DNA of 64,000 nucleotides from a beta proteobacterium AAP51 (GTDB lineage: Bacteria; Pseudomonadota; Gammaproteobacteria; Burkholderiales; Burkholderiaceae_C), in contig LJHT01000105.1 of the NCBI GenBank assembly GCA_001295905.1, positions 1 through 64,000 on the forward strand, written 5' to 3'. Below, one piece after another: positions 15,505 through 22,719 of this stretch; within the stretch, counting starts at the first letter, position 1; the number at the start of each line of letters is the position of its first letter. The translations under genes were made by a program, and so were the position numbers. Below the pieces are notes generated by a model. That model saw nothing but the letters and a program-made list of their open reading frames with translations, was not told the DNA's origin and did not search any database.

Positions 15505-16353
15505 TCAGACCAGCCCTTTGCGCAGCCCGAAGGCGCCGCACCGCTGCAAGATGGTTTGCGCAGGCTCAAGCCGCCGATCCGCACCGGGTATGCGCCCTGT
15601 TGCCGCCGCCAGGCATCGGCCCGTGTCGCCCAGCCAGGTGCATTCCAGGCAAACCCGCCGGTCGTCGCCGTCGCGGTCGCGCAGCGTCAGCCGTTCCGCC
15701 AGGTCGTCGGCGTCGGCGCGGCCCAGCAGTGCGAAGCGTTCCGTGCGCGCCGTGAAGGCCGCTATCTCGGCGTCATCCCAGCAGGTGGCTTGACACCTAT
15801 CCGCTTCGTCGCCTATCAGCCTGTGGGGCCGATCAGCGGCCGCCGTGGGCATCTTGCCGATGAAGGCCGGGCACGCTGCGCCGTGTCCTTCCGGCGGCCA
15901 CACGATGCCGAAGCCTTCTTCGACCGTCAACAGCCCAGCGGCCACCGGCTCGCCGCAGGTGCCGCGCCGTAGCAGGTGCAGACAGCCGGCGCAGGTGTTG
16001 ATGCCCGCGTCCGTGAACTTGCCCGCCGCGTCTTCACGCTCGAACGGTGCCGCCGCCGCACCGCGCGCCGCTTCGCCGGGGACAAGTGGGGACGCTGGGG
16101 ACACCGCGTCAGCGTTGAGCTTTTCGGCGTCCGTCACCTGGGGACAGGCCGGGGACACCGGGGGACAGGCCGCAGGTACGGCAACCACTAGGTCAGCCGC
16201 CAGCGCCGCCGCCAGCTTGTCCCCGGTTGTCCCCGCGCCGGGCTGGGCGAGTGGGGACGCGCAAACCCGCGTGGATGCTGGCGTCCCCGTTGTCCCCACT
16301 TGTCCCCGCGCGTTCGCGGCAGGTTGCGCCAGCGCGGAGAAGTCGAGCTTCAT
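15505..16353 (-). CDS. Uncharacterised element protein with C-terminal cysteine motif
   Basis: A 282-residue protein without recognised domain. The first 120 residues are Ala/Pro/Thr-rich and look disordered. A central Cys group (CAGCLHLLRRGTCGEP) and a C-terminal one (VCLECTWLGDTGRC, with a final LQRC) may each bind zinc. The last segment, ending GADRRLEPAQTILQRCGAFG, recurs in my experience downstream of island primases. Its ATG overlaps the stop of the DUF927 primase-helicase (ATGA), so the two are translationally coupled, suggesting a helper in replication. The upstream frame to 16509 is antisense shadow. Confidence 0.6.
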   Translation of the reverse strand: MKLDFSALAQPAANARGQVGTTGTPASTRVCASPLAQPGAGTTGDKLAAALAADLVVAVPAACPPVSPACPQVTDAEKLNADAVSPASPLVPGEAARGAAAAPFEREDAAGKFTDAGINTCAGCLHLLRRGTCGEPVAAGLLTVEEGFGIVWPPEGHGAACPAFIGKMPTAAADRPHRLIGDEADRCQATCWDDAEIAAFTARTERFALLGRADADDLAERLTLRDRDGDDRRVCLECTWLGDTGRCLAAATGRIPGADRRLEPAQTILQRCGAFGLRKGLV

Positions 16354-19070
16354 TCGGCCGCCGCCCACTTGTTCGTGAAGACGTACACCCGCGCCGTGCC
16401 GATGCCGGGCAACCGGGGTTTCTGTGTCGGCCGGCCGTCGCCGCCGGGCACGATCCAGCCTTGCGCTAGCAGGCACCGCGTGGCCGCTTTCAGGTCGAAG
16501 CCGGCGCACACGTCACGCTTGAAGGCTTCGGGCAGCACCAGGTATTCCCGTGCGTCGTCTAGGCCCGTGCGGTGGAACCCGGCCCGGTTGATGATGCGTT
16601 GATCGACGGTCGCGGCCACGTCCTCGAAGCGGCTTGCGCCGTGTGTCTCGAAGAATCCGCGCACCTGCGCCAGCAAGGCCCGGTCTTCACGGTTGCCCGT
16701 GCCGCCGAAGGAATCCAGCCATGCCGCAAAGCACCTGCTCGCCGCCTGGGTGGCTTCGCCTTCGGGCCAGCCCGTCACGCCGTAGTGGGCGGCAAGCTCG
16801 CCGGCCACCGCCACCAGGCCGAAGCGTTGCGCCACCCGCAGCACCTGCCCGGCCGCGCCCGCCGGTGCGTTCTCAGTGACGAACTGGCGCACGCCGCCCG
16901 TGATGAGGTCGGCCAGCTTGTCGCGGTCGTTGACGATGGCCCGTAGCCACGCCACACCGGCCGCGCCGTGGTTCCGTGTTGCTGCGTCCTTCAGCGCCAG
17001 CGACAGCGCCGCCGGGCTGGCACAGCCGTTCAGGGTCTCGAAGGCGCCCAGCCCCGCGCCCGCGTCGGCTTCGATATCGGCCAGGCGGATTTCCTGCCCG
17101 GCGTTGACCTTGCGGCCGATGCGCGCCATGAGTGCCGACAGCGATTCTTCGCCGGCCGACAGGAACAACAGTCGCCAGCTTGCCGCCTGCCGCGCCGTGC
17201 CGCTGCGCGCCGCCCGCGTCTTGCCCTGCCCGTTCGCCAGTAGGTAGGCCGCTTCGCCGGCTTCCTTCGGGTCTATCTGGCTCAGTTCGTCCAGGATCAG
17301 CAGGCCGTCGTTGTGCAGCGCCGCCAGCCCTTCAAGCCCGTTCGCCGTGGCTCGCCACAATCGGGGATAGGCGACAGGATCACCCCACACGGAAGCCGCC
17401 ACCTTCAGCGCCGTGGACTTGCCGATGGACGTGCCGCCGCGAATGTGAAACCCGCCGGAGTCTTCGCCCGCCACGTTCGCCAGCGGCCCCGCGAAGGCCA
17501 CCGACAGCGCGAACACCAGGCGCGAGTTGCCCTGCGCCAGCCGCGCCACCGAGTCGCGCCAGTCGTCGGCCGTGCCTGCCACGCTGTACGCCGGTTCGAT
17601 AGCGTGCGAGTTCTGGAACACCACGCGCTCGCCGCGCTCGCCTATGGATTCCGCCGGGGTGACGTACACCGCGCCCTGCCAGCCCAGCCGATCCACGCAC
17701 CGCGCCCGGTCCTTCACCGGCCACACCTGCACATAGGACGCCAGCAGTTCACGCGCCGTCCGGCCCGGTGCGATGGCAAGGCCAGCTTGTGCGAGTTCGC
17801 GCCGCACGTCCACTCCGTCGCCTTGCAACAGTTCGAGCGGCATCGCCCACTGGTGCCGCACGCCGTCAGCGTCGCGCCATTCGAGCAGGCGGCCCCATGC
17901 GTTGCTTTTGGCATCGCGGGTCGCGGCCACCACCGCCAGGCCACCGCATATCCACTGCGGCATTTTTTCCAGGCCGGTGTTGCTGTCCTTTGCGATGTAG
18001 AACACGCCGCGCTGGGTCAGCCTGAAGCGGCCGCCGCCGAACTTGCATTCAGGCCCGGCTTCGGCCGCAGGCGCGGACCTTGCGGCTTCGCCGGGGCTGG
18101 GCACCGCACCACCGGGTTCTTCGCCTTCATCGGCCTGTGGCGGGTCGTCGTCGAGTTCGCGGGGCTTGCGTGCGTCCTCTATGCAGCGCCGCACCGCGTC
18201 TAGGCCGGCGCACTGGTGCAGGTCGTTGAAGTCGGTAGCCTTTTCTGGCCGATCCAAACCGAAGTCGGGCACGGCAAGCAGTGCGCCGATGGACCGCGCC
18301 GCTTCGGTGGCTTTGCTGATTCCGGGGTTGCCCGCCGACAGGTAGTCGTCATCGGCGCACACGATCACCCGCAGGTCAGGGTGTTTCTTGTGCAATGCCT
18401 TCGTCACCGCCGCCAGGTTGCCCGCGTCGAAGGCCACCGCCACCGCGTAGCCTGTGGCTTCGTGGATGCTGGCGCCGGTGGCGAAGCCCTCGGCCACGCA
18501 CAGCACGCCGTCAGGCTGGCCGATATCGAAGTAACACCCCGCCTTGCGGCCGCCGGTCAGGTAGCGTTTCTCGCCGTCAGGCCCGATGAACTGAAGCGAA
18601 TGAACCGTGCCGTCAGCATCGCGCAGAGGCAGCACAAGGCGGTCTCCCTGCAACCGGGCGCCGTGGGTTTGAATGTCCTTGCGGTCGGTGTACGGGTGCG
18701 AGTCACAAAGCGCCGCGTCCTCGAACACTGACAGCGCACGCTTGCGCGCCGTGGCCTTGCGTTTGGTTTCCTCAAGCTCGCGCTCGCGCCGGGAGTTTTC
18801 CAGCTTGGCACGGTGCGCCGCTTCTTCCGCCGGTGACAGCTTGCGGTCGATATCGGCCCGCCAGTTCTCCCAGCCGAAGCCGTCGCGCCAGTTCTCGAAG
18901 CCGCCGGCCGGGATGCCGTCCAGGTGCAACAGGTAGGCGGCATCGCCTTTGCCGCCGCGCCCTTCGGCATCGCACCGATGGATGCGCCCGTCCGCGACGA
19001 TTTCGCCGCCCTTCGGCACGATGCCGCGCCGGGCCAGCGCCGCCCGGAACTGATCGACGGGTTCAAGCAT
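16350..19070 (-). CDS. Toprim-DUF927 primase-helicase of the element
   Basis: A 906-residue protein. The N-terminal third resembles TraC/DnaG-like primases: a toprim-type segment with VLCVAEGFATGASIHEAT, an acidic DDD triplet (VIVCADDDYL) and KATDFNDLH. After an acidic/Pro-rich linker at about 320-350, a DUF927 helicase-like domain follows with Walker A (RGGTSIGKSTALK) and Walker B (GLLILDELSQ). Such proteins start replication of plasmids, islands and phage satellites. The start ATG at 19070 overlaps the stop of the upstream small gene by 8 bases; the longer frame to 19172 has no conserved residues. It is the largest gene of the element and argues that the element can replicate after excision. 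Confidence 0.85.
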   Translation of the reverse strand: MLEPVDQFRAALARRGIVPKGGEIVADGRIHRCDAEGRGGKGDAAYLLHLDGIPAGGFENWRDGFGWENWRADIDRKLSPAEEAAHRAKLENSRRERELEETKRKATARKRALSVFEDAALCDSHPYTDRKDIQTHGARLQGDRLVLPLRDADGTVHSLQFIGPDGEKRYLTGGRKAGCYFDIGQPDGVLCVAEGFATGASIHEATGYAVAVAFDAGNLAAVTKALHKKHPDLRVIVCADDDYLSAGNPGISKATEAARSIGALLAVPDFGLDRPEKATDFNDLHQCAGLDAVRRCIEDARKPRELDDDPPQADEGEEPGGAVPSPGEAARSAPAAEAGPECKFGGGRFRLTQRGVFYIAKDSNTGLEKMPQWICGGLAVVAATRDAKSNAWGRLLEWRDADGVRHQWAMPLELLQGDGVDVRRELAQAGLAIAPGRTARELLASYVQVWPVKDRARCVDRLGWQGAVYVTPAESIGERGERVVFQNSHAIEPAYSVAGTADDWRDSVARLAQGNSRLVFALSVAFAGPLANVAGEDSGGFHIRGGTSIGKSTALKVAASVWGDPVAYPRLWRATANGLEGLAALHNDGLLILDELSQIDPKEAGEAAYLLANGQGKTRAARSGTARQAASWRLLFLSAGEESLSALMARIGRKVNAGQEIRLADIEADAGAGLGAFETLNGCASPAALSLALKDAATRNHGAAGVAWLRAIVNDRDKLADLITGGVRQFVTENAPAGAAGQVLRVAQRFGLVAVAGELAAHYGVTGWPEGEATQAASRCFAAWLDSFGGTGNREDRALLAQVRGFFETHGASRFEDVAATVDQRIINRAGFHRTGLDDAREYLVLPEAFKRDVCAGFDLKAATRCLLAQGWIVPGGDGRPTQKPRLPGIGTARVYVFTNKWAAAE

Positions 19071-19449
19071 TGGTTGCCCCCACCTGTTCAGCGAAGATGC
19101 GAACGGCCGCGATATCCGGTAGTTCGCGCACCAGGCCCCAGCGGGTGACGTAGAAGCGCACCGGCACGTCATCGCCGTGGGTGCGGCTCAAGACGTGCCC
19201 CTTCAGCGCCAGCAGCGCCCGCAGCGTGAGAAACGCCTTGTCCGTTCCTGCGCCGGTGGCAGAATTTCGGTGTTCGTTTTGTTCTCGGCTCTGTGCGGCT
19301 TGCGCCGCCGGGGCCGTTTCTTTTTCTGCGTTCAGCCCAGCAGGCGCGACAGGATCGGCAGCCACCGATGCAGCGCCAGCAGTGCCACCACTTGAAGCCG
19401 CTTCAGGTGCAGCCAGGCCCGGCCCGTGGCCGATGTAGTGGGCGCGCAT
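19063..19449 (-). CDS. Small uncharacterised element protein
   Basis: A 128-residue protein, not recognised. The first 80 residues are Ala/Gly/Glu-rich and probably disordered. The C-terminal 50 (FLTLRALLALKGHVLSRTH, then FYVTRWGLVRELPD) could form a small winged-helix-like or strand-helix domain. It lies between the AlpA-like gene (7 bases away) and the primase-helicase, whose start it overlaps, so it is probably a replication or regulatory accessory. The ATG at 19449 is the first start after the AlpA stop; no strong ribosome site is visible. Confidence 0.55.
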   Translation of the reverse strand: MRAHYIGHGPGLAAPEAASSGGTAGAASVAADPVAPAGLNAEKETAPAAQAAQSREQNEHRNSATGAGTDKAFLTLRALLALKGHVLSRTHGDDVPVRFYVTRWGLVRELPDIAAVRIFAEQVGATNA

Positions 19450-19456
19450 GGGCGGA

Positions 19457-19699
19457 TCACGCCGCCGCCGATTGTTGCGCCTGCGCCGTGCTGACCACGC
19501 GGCCACGCTGAAGCCATGCGTCCAGGTCTTCCCGGAAATAGAAGATGCGGCCGAGCTTCACGAACTTCGGCCCGGTGCCATTGCACCGCTTCATCGCCAG
19601 CGTCTTGACGCTCAAGCCGCAGTAGGTGGAAGCGTTCTTCGGGTCCATGCGCCCATCGGGCAGCACCACCACGTCAGCCGTTTGAACCGTTCCCGCCAT
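19457..19699 (-). CDS. AlpA-like helix-turn-helix regulator/excisionase
   Basis: An 80-residue MerR/AlpA-type winged helix-turn-helix protein. After a short leader the sequence DPKNASTYCGLSVKTLAMKR, then PKFVKLGRIFYFREDLDAWL is the typical HTH and wing found in AlpA, Xis-type excisionases and helix_turn_helix_17 proteins. In islands these control integrase expression or assist excision. The ATG at 19699 is preceded by GGAGG at five bases, which sets the start. It opens the leftward replication series and diverges from the RHH gene and integrase across a control region with a perfect palindrome. Confidence 0.8.
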   Translation of the reverse strand: MAGTVQTADVVVLPDGRMDPKNASTYCGLSVKTLAMKRCNGTGPKFVKLGRIFYFREDLDAWLQRGRVVSTAQAQQSAAA

Positions 19700-19739
19700 A
19701 GAACCTCCGGGTAGAAACCCTGTGTTTAAAGACGCCGCG

Positions 19740-19791
19740 AGTCTATCTGGGAATTCTATGTGTTGACCTAGAACACATAGATGCATAGACT
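19740..19791 (+). promoter_or_regulatory. Element control region: palindromic operator over a sigma-70 promoter
   Basis: A perfect inverted repeat TCTATGTGTT (19755-19764) / AACACATAGA (19772-19781) with a 7-base centre. TTGACC (19763-19768), a 17-base spacer and TAGACT (19786-19791) form a good sigma-70 promoter reading toward the RHH gene and integrase. The right arm of the palindrome lies in the spacer, so a bound protein would block it. Outer arms AGTCTAT (19740-19746) and ATAGACT (19785-19791) form a second inverted repeat. The likely ligands are the adjacent AlpA-like or RHH proteins. Confidence 0.72.
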
Positions 19792-19833
19792 TTCACGGAC
19801 GGCTCTAGAACTTTCGACGCGAAGGACACGGAA

Positions 19834-20472
19834 ATGACAGAACAGGAAGTGCGTAAGGGCGGGGGCGGCAAGCTCTCGCGCACAGAAACCGTCACGGTGC
19901 GGCTTGACCCGAAGTTGCGCTATCTGGCGGAGCTGGCGGCCCGCCTGCACCGGCGCACCTTGTCGAGCTACATAGAGTGGTCGATCAAGGTGGCGCTGGA
20001 CACTGAGGACTTGGACAGTGACGGAGGCATTCGCCGCACCATCGGAAATGAAGCGGAGTTCCTGTGGGACGTGGACGATGCCGACAGGTTCGCCAAGCTC
20101 GCGCTCCGCTACCCCCACCTGTTGACCCATGAGGAACAGGTGAAGTGGAAGTTGATTCGGGAGAGCGGCGCCGTTTGGAGAGGGAGGTACGACGGCGGCC
20201 CACTCAATGAGTTCACGTGGTCGGTAAACGAGGATTCCTTGATCTACCCGCGCCTGCGCGAGTACTGGGCGACGTTCTGCGCCGTGGCCGAATCCGGTGA
20301 AGGCCAAGACAAGCTGCCCACATGGAATCGAGTCGATCCAAACGCGCCGTCCGCCGTGCCGCGTTCCGCGCCGCCGTCTCGTTCGCCTTACCGCTCGGCC
20401 CCTCCGCCGCGTAGCGCGCCGCCAAAGCTGTCAACCGGCTTCGACGACATGGACGATGACATTCCGTTCTGA
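19834..20472 (+). CDS. Ribbon-helix-helix-like protein with SSB-type acidic C-terminal tail
   Basis: A 212-residue protein. Residues about 15-55 (SRTETVTVRLDPKLRYLAEL, RTLSSYIEWSIKVAL) fit a ribbon-helix-helix DNA-binding fold. The middle part (60-150) is Trp- and acid-rich and not recognised. A Pro/Ser/Arg-rich disordered linker follows (150-200), and the protein ends FDDMDDDIPF. The last six residues equal the C-terminal peptide of bacterial single-stranded DNA-binding protein (E. coli ends MDFDDDIPF), which recruits PriA, RecO, RecQ, exonuclease I and the clamp-loader chi subunit. No OB-fold is visible, so this is not SSB itself. AAGGA precedes the ATG. The integrase follows 12 bases later. 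Role inferred: autoregulator or replication adaptor. Confidence 0.72.
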   Translation: MTEQEVRKGGGGKLSRTETVTVRLDPKLRYLAELAARLHRRTLSSYIEWSIKVALDTEDLDSDGGIRRTIGNEAEFLWDVDDADRFAKLALRYPHLLTHEEQVKWKLIRESGAVWRGRYDGGPLNEFTWSVNEDSLIYPRLREYWATFCAVAESGEGQDKLPTWNRVDPNAPSAVPRSAPPSRSPYRSAPPPRSAPPKLSTGFDDMDDDIPF

Positions 20473-20484
20473 CTGGGTGCGAAC

Positions 20485-21678
20485 ATGGCAAAGACCTTTA
20501 CCAAGCTGACCCGGCCCGACATGCGGAAGCTCGCGCCAGGCGGCAAGATCAACGAACACGGGATCACGTTCGAGAAGTCGGCCACGGGTGACGGGGTGTT
20601 CACCGTCAACATCATGGTGGACGGCCAGCGCATCCACCGCGTCGTCGGCCGCGAGTCAGACGGCACCACCCGCACGCAGGCCGAAGCCTTTATTGAGAAG
20701 GTGCGCAGCGACGCGAAAAATGATCGGCTCGCACTGCCGAAAGGCCGCAAGGTCGCGCTCGCCATGCGCGAAGCCGCTGCGAAGTACCTTGATCGCCTGA
20801 AGGTCGAAGGCGGCAAAGACCTGAAGATGAAGCGCCAGCGGCTTGACCTGCACCTTGTGCCGTTCTTCGGGGACTACCCGTTGAACAAGATCAGCGGCTT
20901 CGATATCGAGCGGTACAAGCACCAGCGCCAGAAGGAACCTGTGTCCGTGCGGCCGCGTGGCAAGACCATCGTCCGCGCCGCCGACAAGATAACCAGCGCG
21001 AAGCCCAGCACGATCAACCGCGAACTGGCCGTGTTGTCGCACCTGTTCAACAAGGCGGTCGAGTGGGGATGGATGGATCGCCGGCCCGCGAAGATCACCC
21101 GCTTCAGCGAAGGGCACGGCCGGATCACTTACCTGACTGTCGACCAGGTGAACCGGCTTGTCGAGTGCGCGAAGGCGGACGGCAACCCGCAGATTTACCC
21201 CTTCATCGTCATCGGGCTGGAAACCGCGATGCGCAAGAGTGAGATTCTTTCGATCCGCCGGGACGACATAGACCTTCAGCGCCGCGTCATCTTCATCCCG
21301 AAGGCTAAGGCCGGCGCACGCGAACAGCCGATCACCGAACACCTGGGCGAGTTTCTGGCGTCCTACGCGGACGCGCTGCAACCGGGCAACCCGTGGCTGT
21401 TTCCGTCACCAGGCGCGAAGGCCGGGCACACCGTGGACGTGCGAAAGCCGTTTCGCCGCGTTGTTGCCGCAGCCGGGCTAGACCCGGATCAGATTCTTCG
21501 GCACACCCTGCGCCACACCGCTATCACCCATCTTGTCCAGGCTGGCGTGGACCTGCCCACTGTGAAGCGGATCAGCGGACACAAGACGCTGTCAATGGTA
21601 GAGCGGTACTCGCACCAGAACGGCACGCACATTCAGGCCGCGATGGACAAGCTGCAAGCACGCTTCAAATTCGCGTAG
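20485..21678 (+). CDS. Tyrosine-type integrase of the element
   Basis: A 397-residue phage-type tyrosine recombinase. The N-terminal arm-binding and core-binding domains precede the catalytic domain. That has Arg in GLETAMRKSEILSIRRDD, Lys in the following beta-hairpin (FIPKAKAGA), HxxR in ILRHTLRHTAITH, His/Gly in ISGHKTL and the nucleophile Tyr in SMVERYSH. It should catalyse integration into and excision from the tRNA-Phe site. It is co-directional with the RHH gene, so the promoter at 19.76 kb probably drives both. Unlike many islands the gene is not directly next to att: a PEP-CTERM gene and about 230 bases intervene. Confidence 0.94.
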   Translation: MAKTFTKLTRPDMRKLAPGGKINEHGITFEKSATGDGVFTVNIMVDGQRIHRVVGRESDGTTRTQAEAFIEKVRSDAKNDRLALPKGRKVALAMREAAAKYLDRLKVEGGKDLKMKRQRLDLHLVPFFGDYPLNKISGFDIERYKHQRQKEPVSVRPRGKTIVRAADKITSAKPSTINRELAVLSHLFNKAVEWGWMDRRPAKITRFSEGHGRITYLTVDQVNRLVECAKADGNPQIYPFIVIGLETAMRKSEILSIRRDDIDLQRRVIFIPKAKAGAREQPITEHLGEFLASYADALQPGNPWLFPSPGAKAGHTVDVRKPFRRVVAAAGLDPDQILRHTLRHTAITHLVQAGVDLPTVKRISGHKTLSMVERYSHQNGTHIQAAMDKLQARFKFA

Positions 21679-21724
21679 ACCAAGCAAAGCGACGCTGAGT
21701 CTGAACATCGTACGTTGCGCGCCC

Positions 21725-22351
21725 TCAATCCCGCATCCTCCGACTCGCAGTAATCGCTGCAAGCAAGCCAAGCGCAACGAGTGCCAGCCTCAACGATTCA
21801 GGCTCTGATACAACCCGAATTAAGTTCCAACTGCCGGTGAAGTTGCCAGAGAACCCCTCGCCACGATCCGACGACACAAGGCCCGACCAAATTCCCGCGA
21901 CGCCTGTCATCCGGAGACTGTCGCCAACCCAGTTGCCGGCAATGCTTCCAGAAAGAAGAGAGTTGACGCCCAGCCCAACTGTAACGTCGATGTCGACATC
22001 GCATGAGAAAACGCAACTAGCCTCCGGATAGGTGAACCGACCCCCGCTGGCTGGGGTCGGGAGCGACAACTCCGCGACGCCACTATTCATGAAGACGACC
22101 GGAGTGGTAGAAGTCGCGACCGGTTGACGGTAGGAAAGGCTCGCCTGTCGTGATTGGACCGCCCCCTGTGTGATGCTGATGAAAGAGGTCTCAAGAGATT
22201 GAACAGCTACCGCGGAGCAGTCAGAGATCCCCTCACGGTCAACACAGGTGTCTACGGAGAACCCATAGATGAAGATCGGAGCAGCCAGCGAATGCGTCGC
22301 AGGTACGCTGCAGCAGACGACCGCAAGAGTTTTCCAAACAGATCTCAACAC
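21725..22351 (-). CDS. PEP-CTERM-like sorting-domain protein (element cargo, right end)
   Basis: A 208-residue secreted protein with a signal peptide (WKTLAVVCCSVPATHSLAAP) and a C-terminal SEPES-hydrophobic helix-RR signal (VSEPESLRLALVALGLLAA, then SRRMRD). This is a PEP-CTERM variant with SEPE in place of VPEP. The body contains beta-rich, Ser/Thr/Gly-rich sequence with four cysteines and no named domain. GTG at 22351 is chosen since AGGGAG lies five bases upstream. It converges with the integrase. Composition is less GC-rich than the chromosome. It is a different sequence from the left-end PEP-CTERM protein, so the two are not simple duplicates. Confidence 0.75.
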   Translation of the reverse strand: MLRSVWKTLAVVCCSVPATHSLAAPIFIYGFSVDTCVDREGISDCSAVAVQSLETSFISITQGAVQSRQASLSYRQPVATSTTPVVFMNSGVAELSLPTPASGGRFTYPEASCVFSCDVDIDVTVGLGVNSLLSGSIAGNWVGDSLRMTGVAGIWSGLVSSDRGEGFSGNFTGSWNLIRVVSEPESLRLALVALGLLAAITASRRMRD

Positions 22352-22512
22352 GACAACTCCCTAGTTGAAGCGCTCTATGTTTGAGCAGCCTCCGCGGGAC
22401 GTTAGTGGACGAACAGAGAACATCAAGCCCGCGAGCAAGGGGCCACAAAACGTCGACCACCGACGCCGATCTAGGTCGGGCGCTGACTGAAGCGACCCAC
22501 TTTTTTCGGCGC

Positions 22513-22531
22513 GATTACACAGGAACTACAC
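22513..22531. repeat. Right-end arm-type repeat
   Basis: GATTACACAGGAACTACAC, an exact direct copy of 13397-13415, about 50 bases inside the right att site. It is a candidate integrase or excisionase arm site. Confidence 0.5.
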
Positions 22532-22538
22532 AAAGCAC

Positions 22539-22573
22539 AACGGCTTGCCGCGCGTAGGCGCATGCAAGCCGTT
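22539..22573. repeat. Inverted repeat beside tRNA-Phe, possible substitute terminator
   Basis: AACGGCTTG (22539-22547) and CAAGCCGTT (22565-22573) pair perfectly over a 17-base loop. It lies directly downstream of the tRNA on the minus strand, where the native terminator used to be. No clear U-run follows, so it may act as a processing stem or integrase site instead. Confidence 0.4.
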
Positions 22574-22581
22574 GATTTATA

Positions 22582-22627
22582 TGGTGGCCTGGGGCGGAAT
22601 CGAACCACCGACACGCGGATTTTCAAT
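22582..22627. repeat. Right attachment site within tRNA-Phe
   Basis: 46 bases identical to 13224-13269, here continuous with the 5' half of the tRNA. It includes the CCA end, T arm, variable loop and 3' anticodon stem up to the anticodon loop. Confidence 0.88.
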
Positions 22628-22657
22628 CCGCTGCTCTACCAACTGAGCTACCAGGCC
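22582..22657 (-). tRNA. tRNA-Phe (GAA)
   Basis: A 76-base cloverleaf on the minus strand: acceptor GGCCTGG with CCAGGCC, D-stem GCTC/GAGC, anticodon stem GCGGA/TCCGC with loop TTGAAAA (anticodon GAA), T-arm with TTCGATT loop, and encoded CCA. A TATACT -10 box lies at 22671-22676 (minus strand); no clear -35 is seen. The integrated element sits at its 3' end but leaves the tRNA complete. Confidence 0.97.
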
Positions 22658-22719
22658 AAAACAGCCCGCAAGTATAGCAGTGGCGGCGGGCCCGCCGGGC
22701 AGGCTGAGGGCAGCCCGGC

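Larger units (their letters stand above)
13224..22627 (+). mobile_element. Integrative element in tRNA-Phe (about 9.4 kb)
   Basis: Bounded by an exact 46-bp direct repeat (13224-13269 and 22582-22627) corresponding to the 3' part of tRNA-Phe. Inside are a tyrosine integrase, an AlpA-like regulator, a toprim/DUF927 primase-helicase, an RHH protein with an SSB-like tail, several small unknown proteins and two PEP-CTERM cargo genes at the extremities. No structural phage, conjugation or plasmid partition genes are seen, so it would need a helper for transfer. It resembles a small replicative satellite or integrative mobilisable element. The intact tRNA is restored at the right end. Confidence 0.88.
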
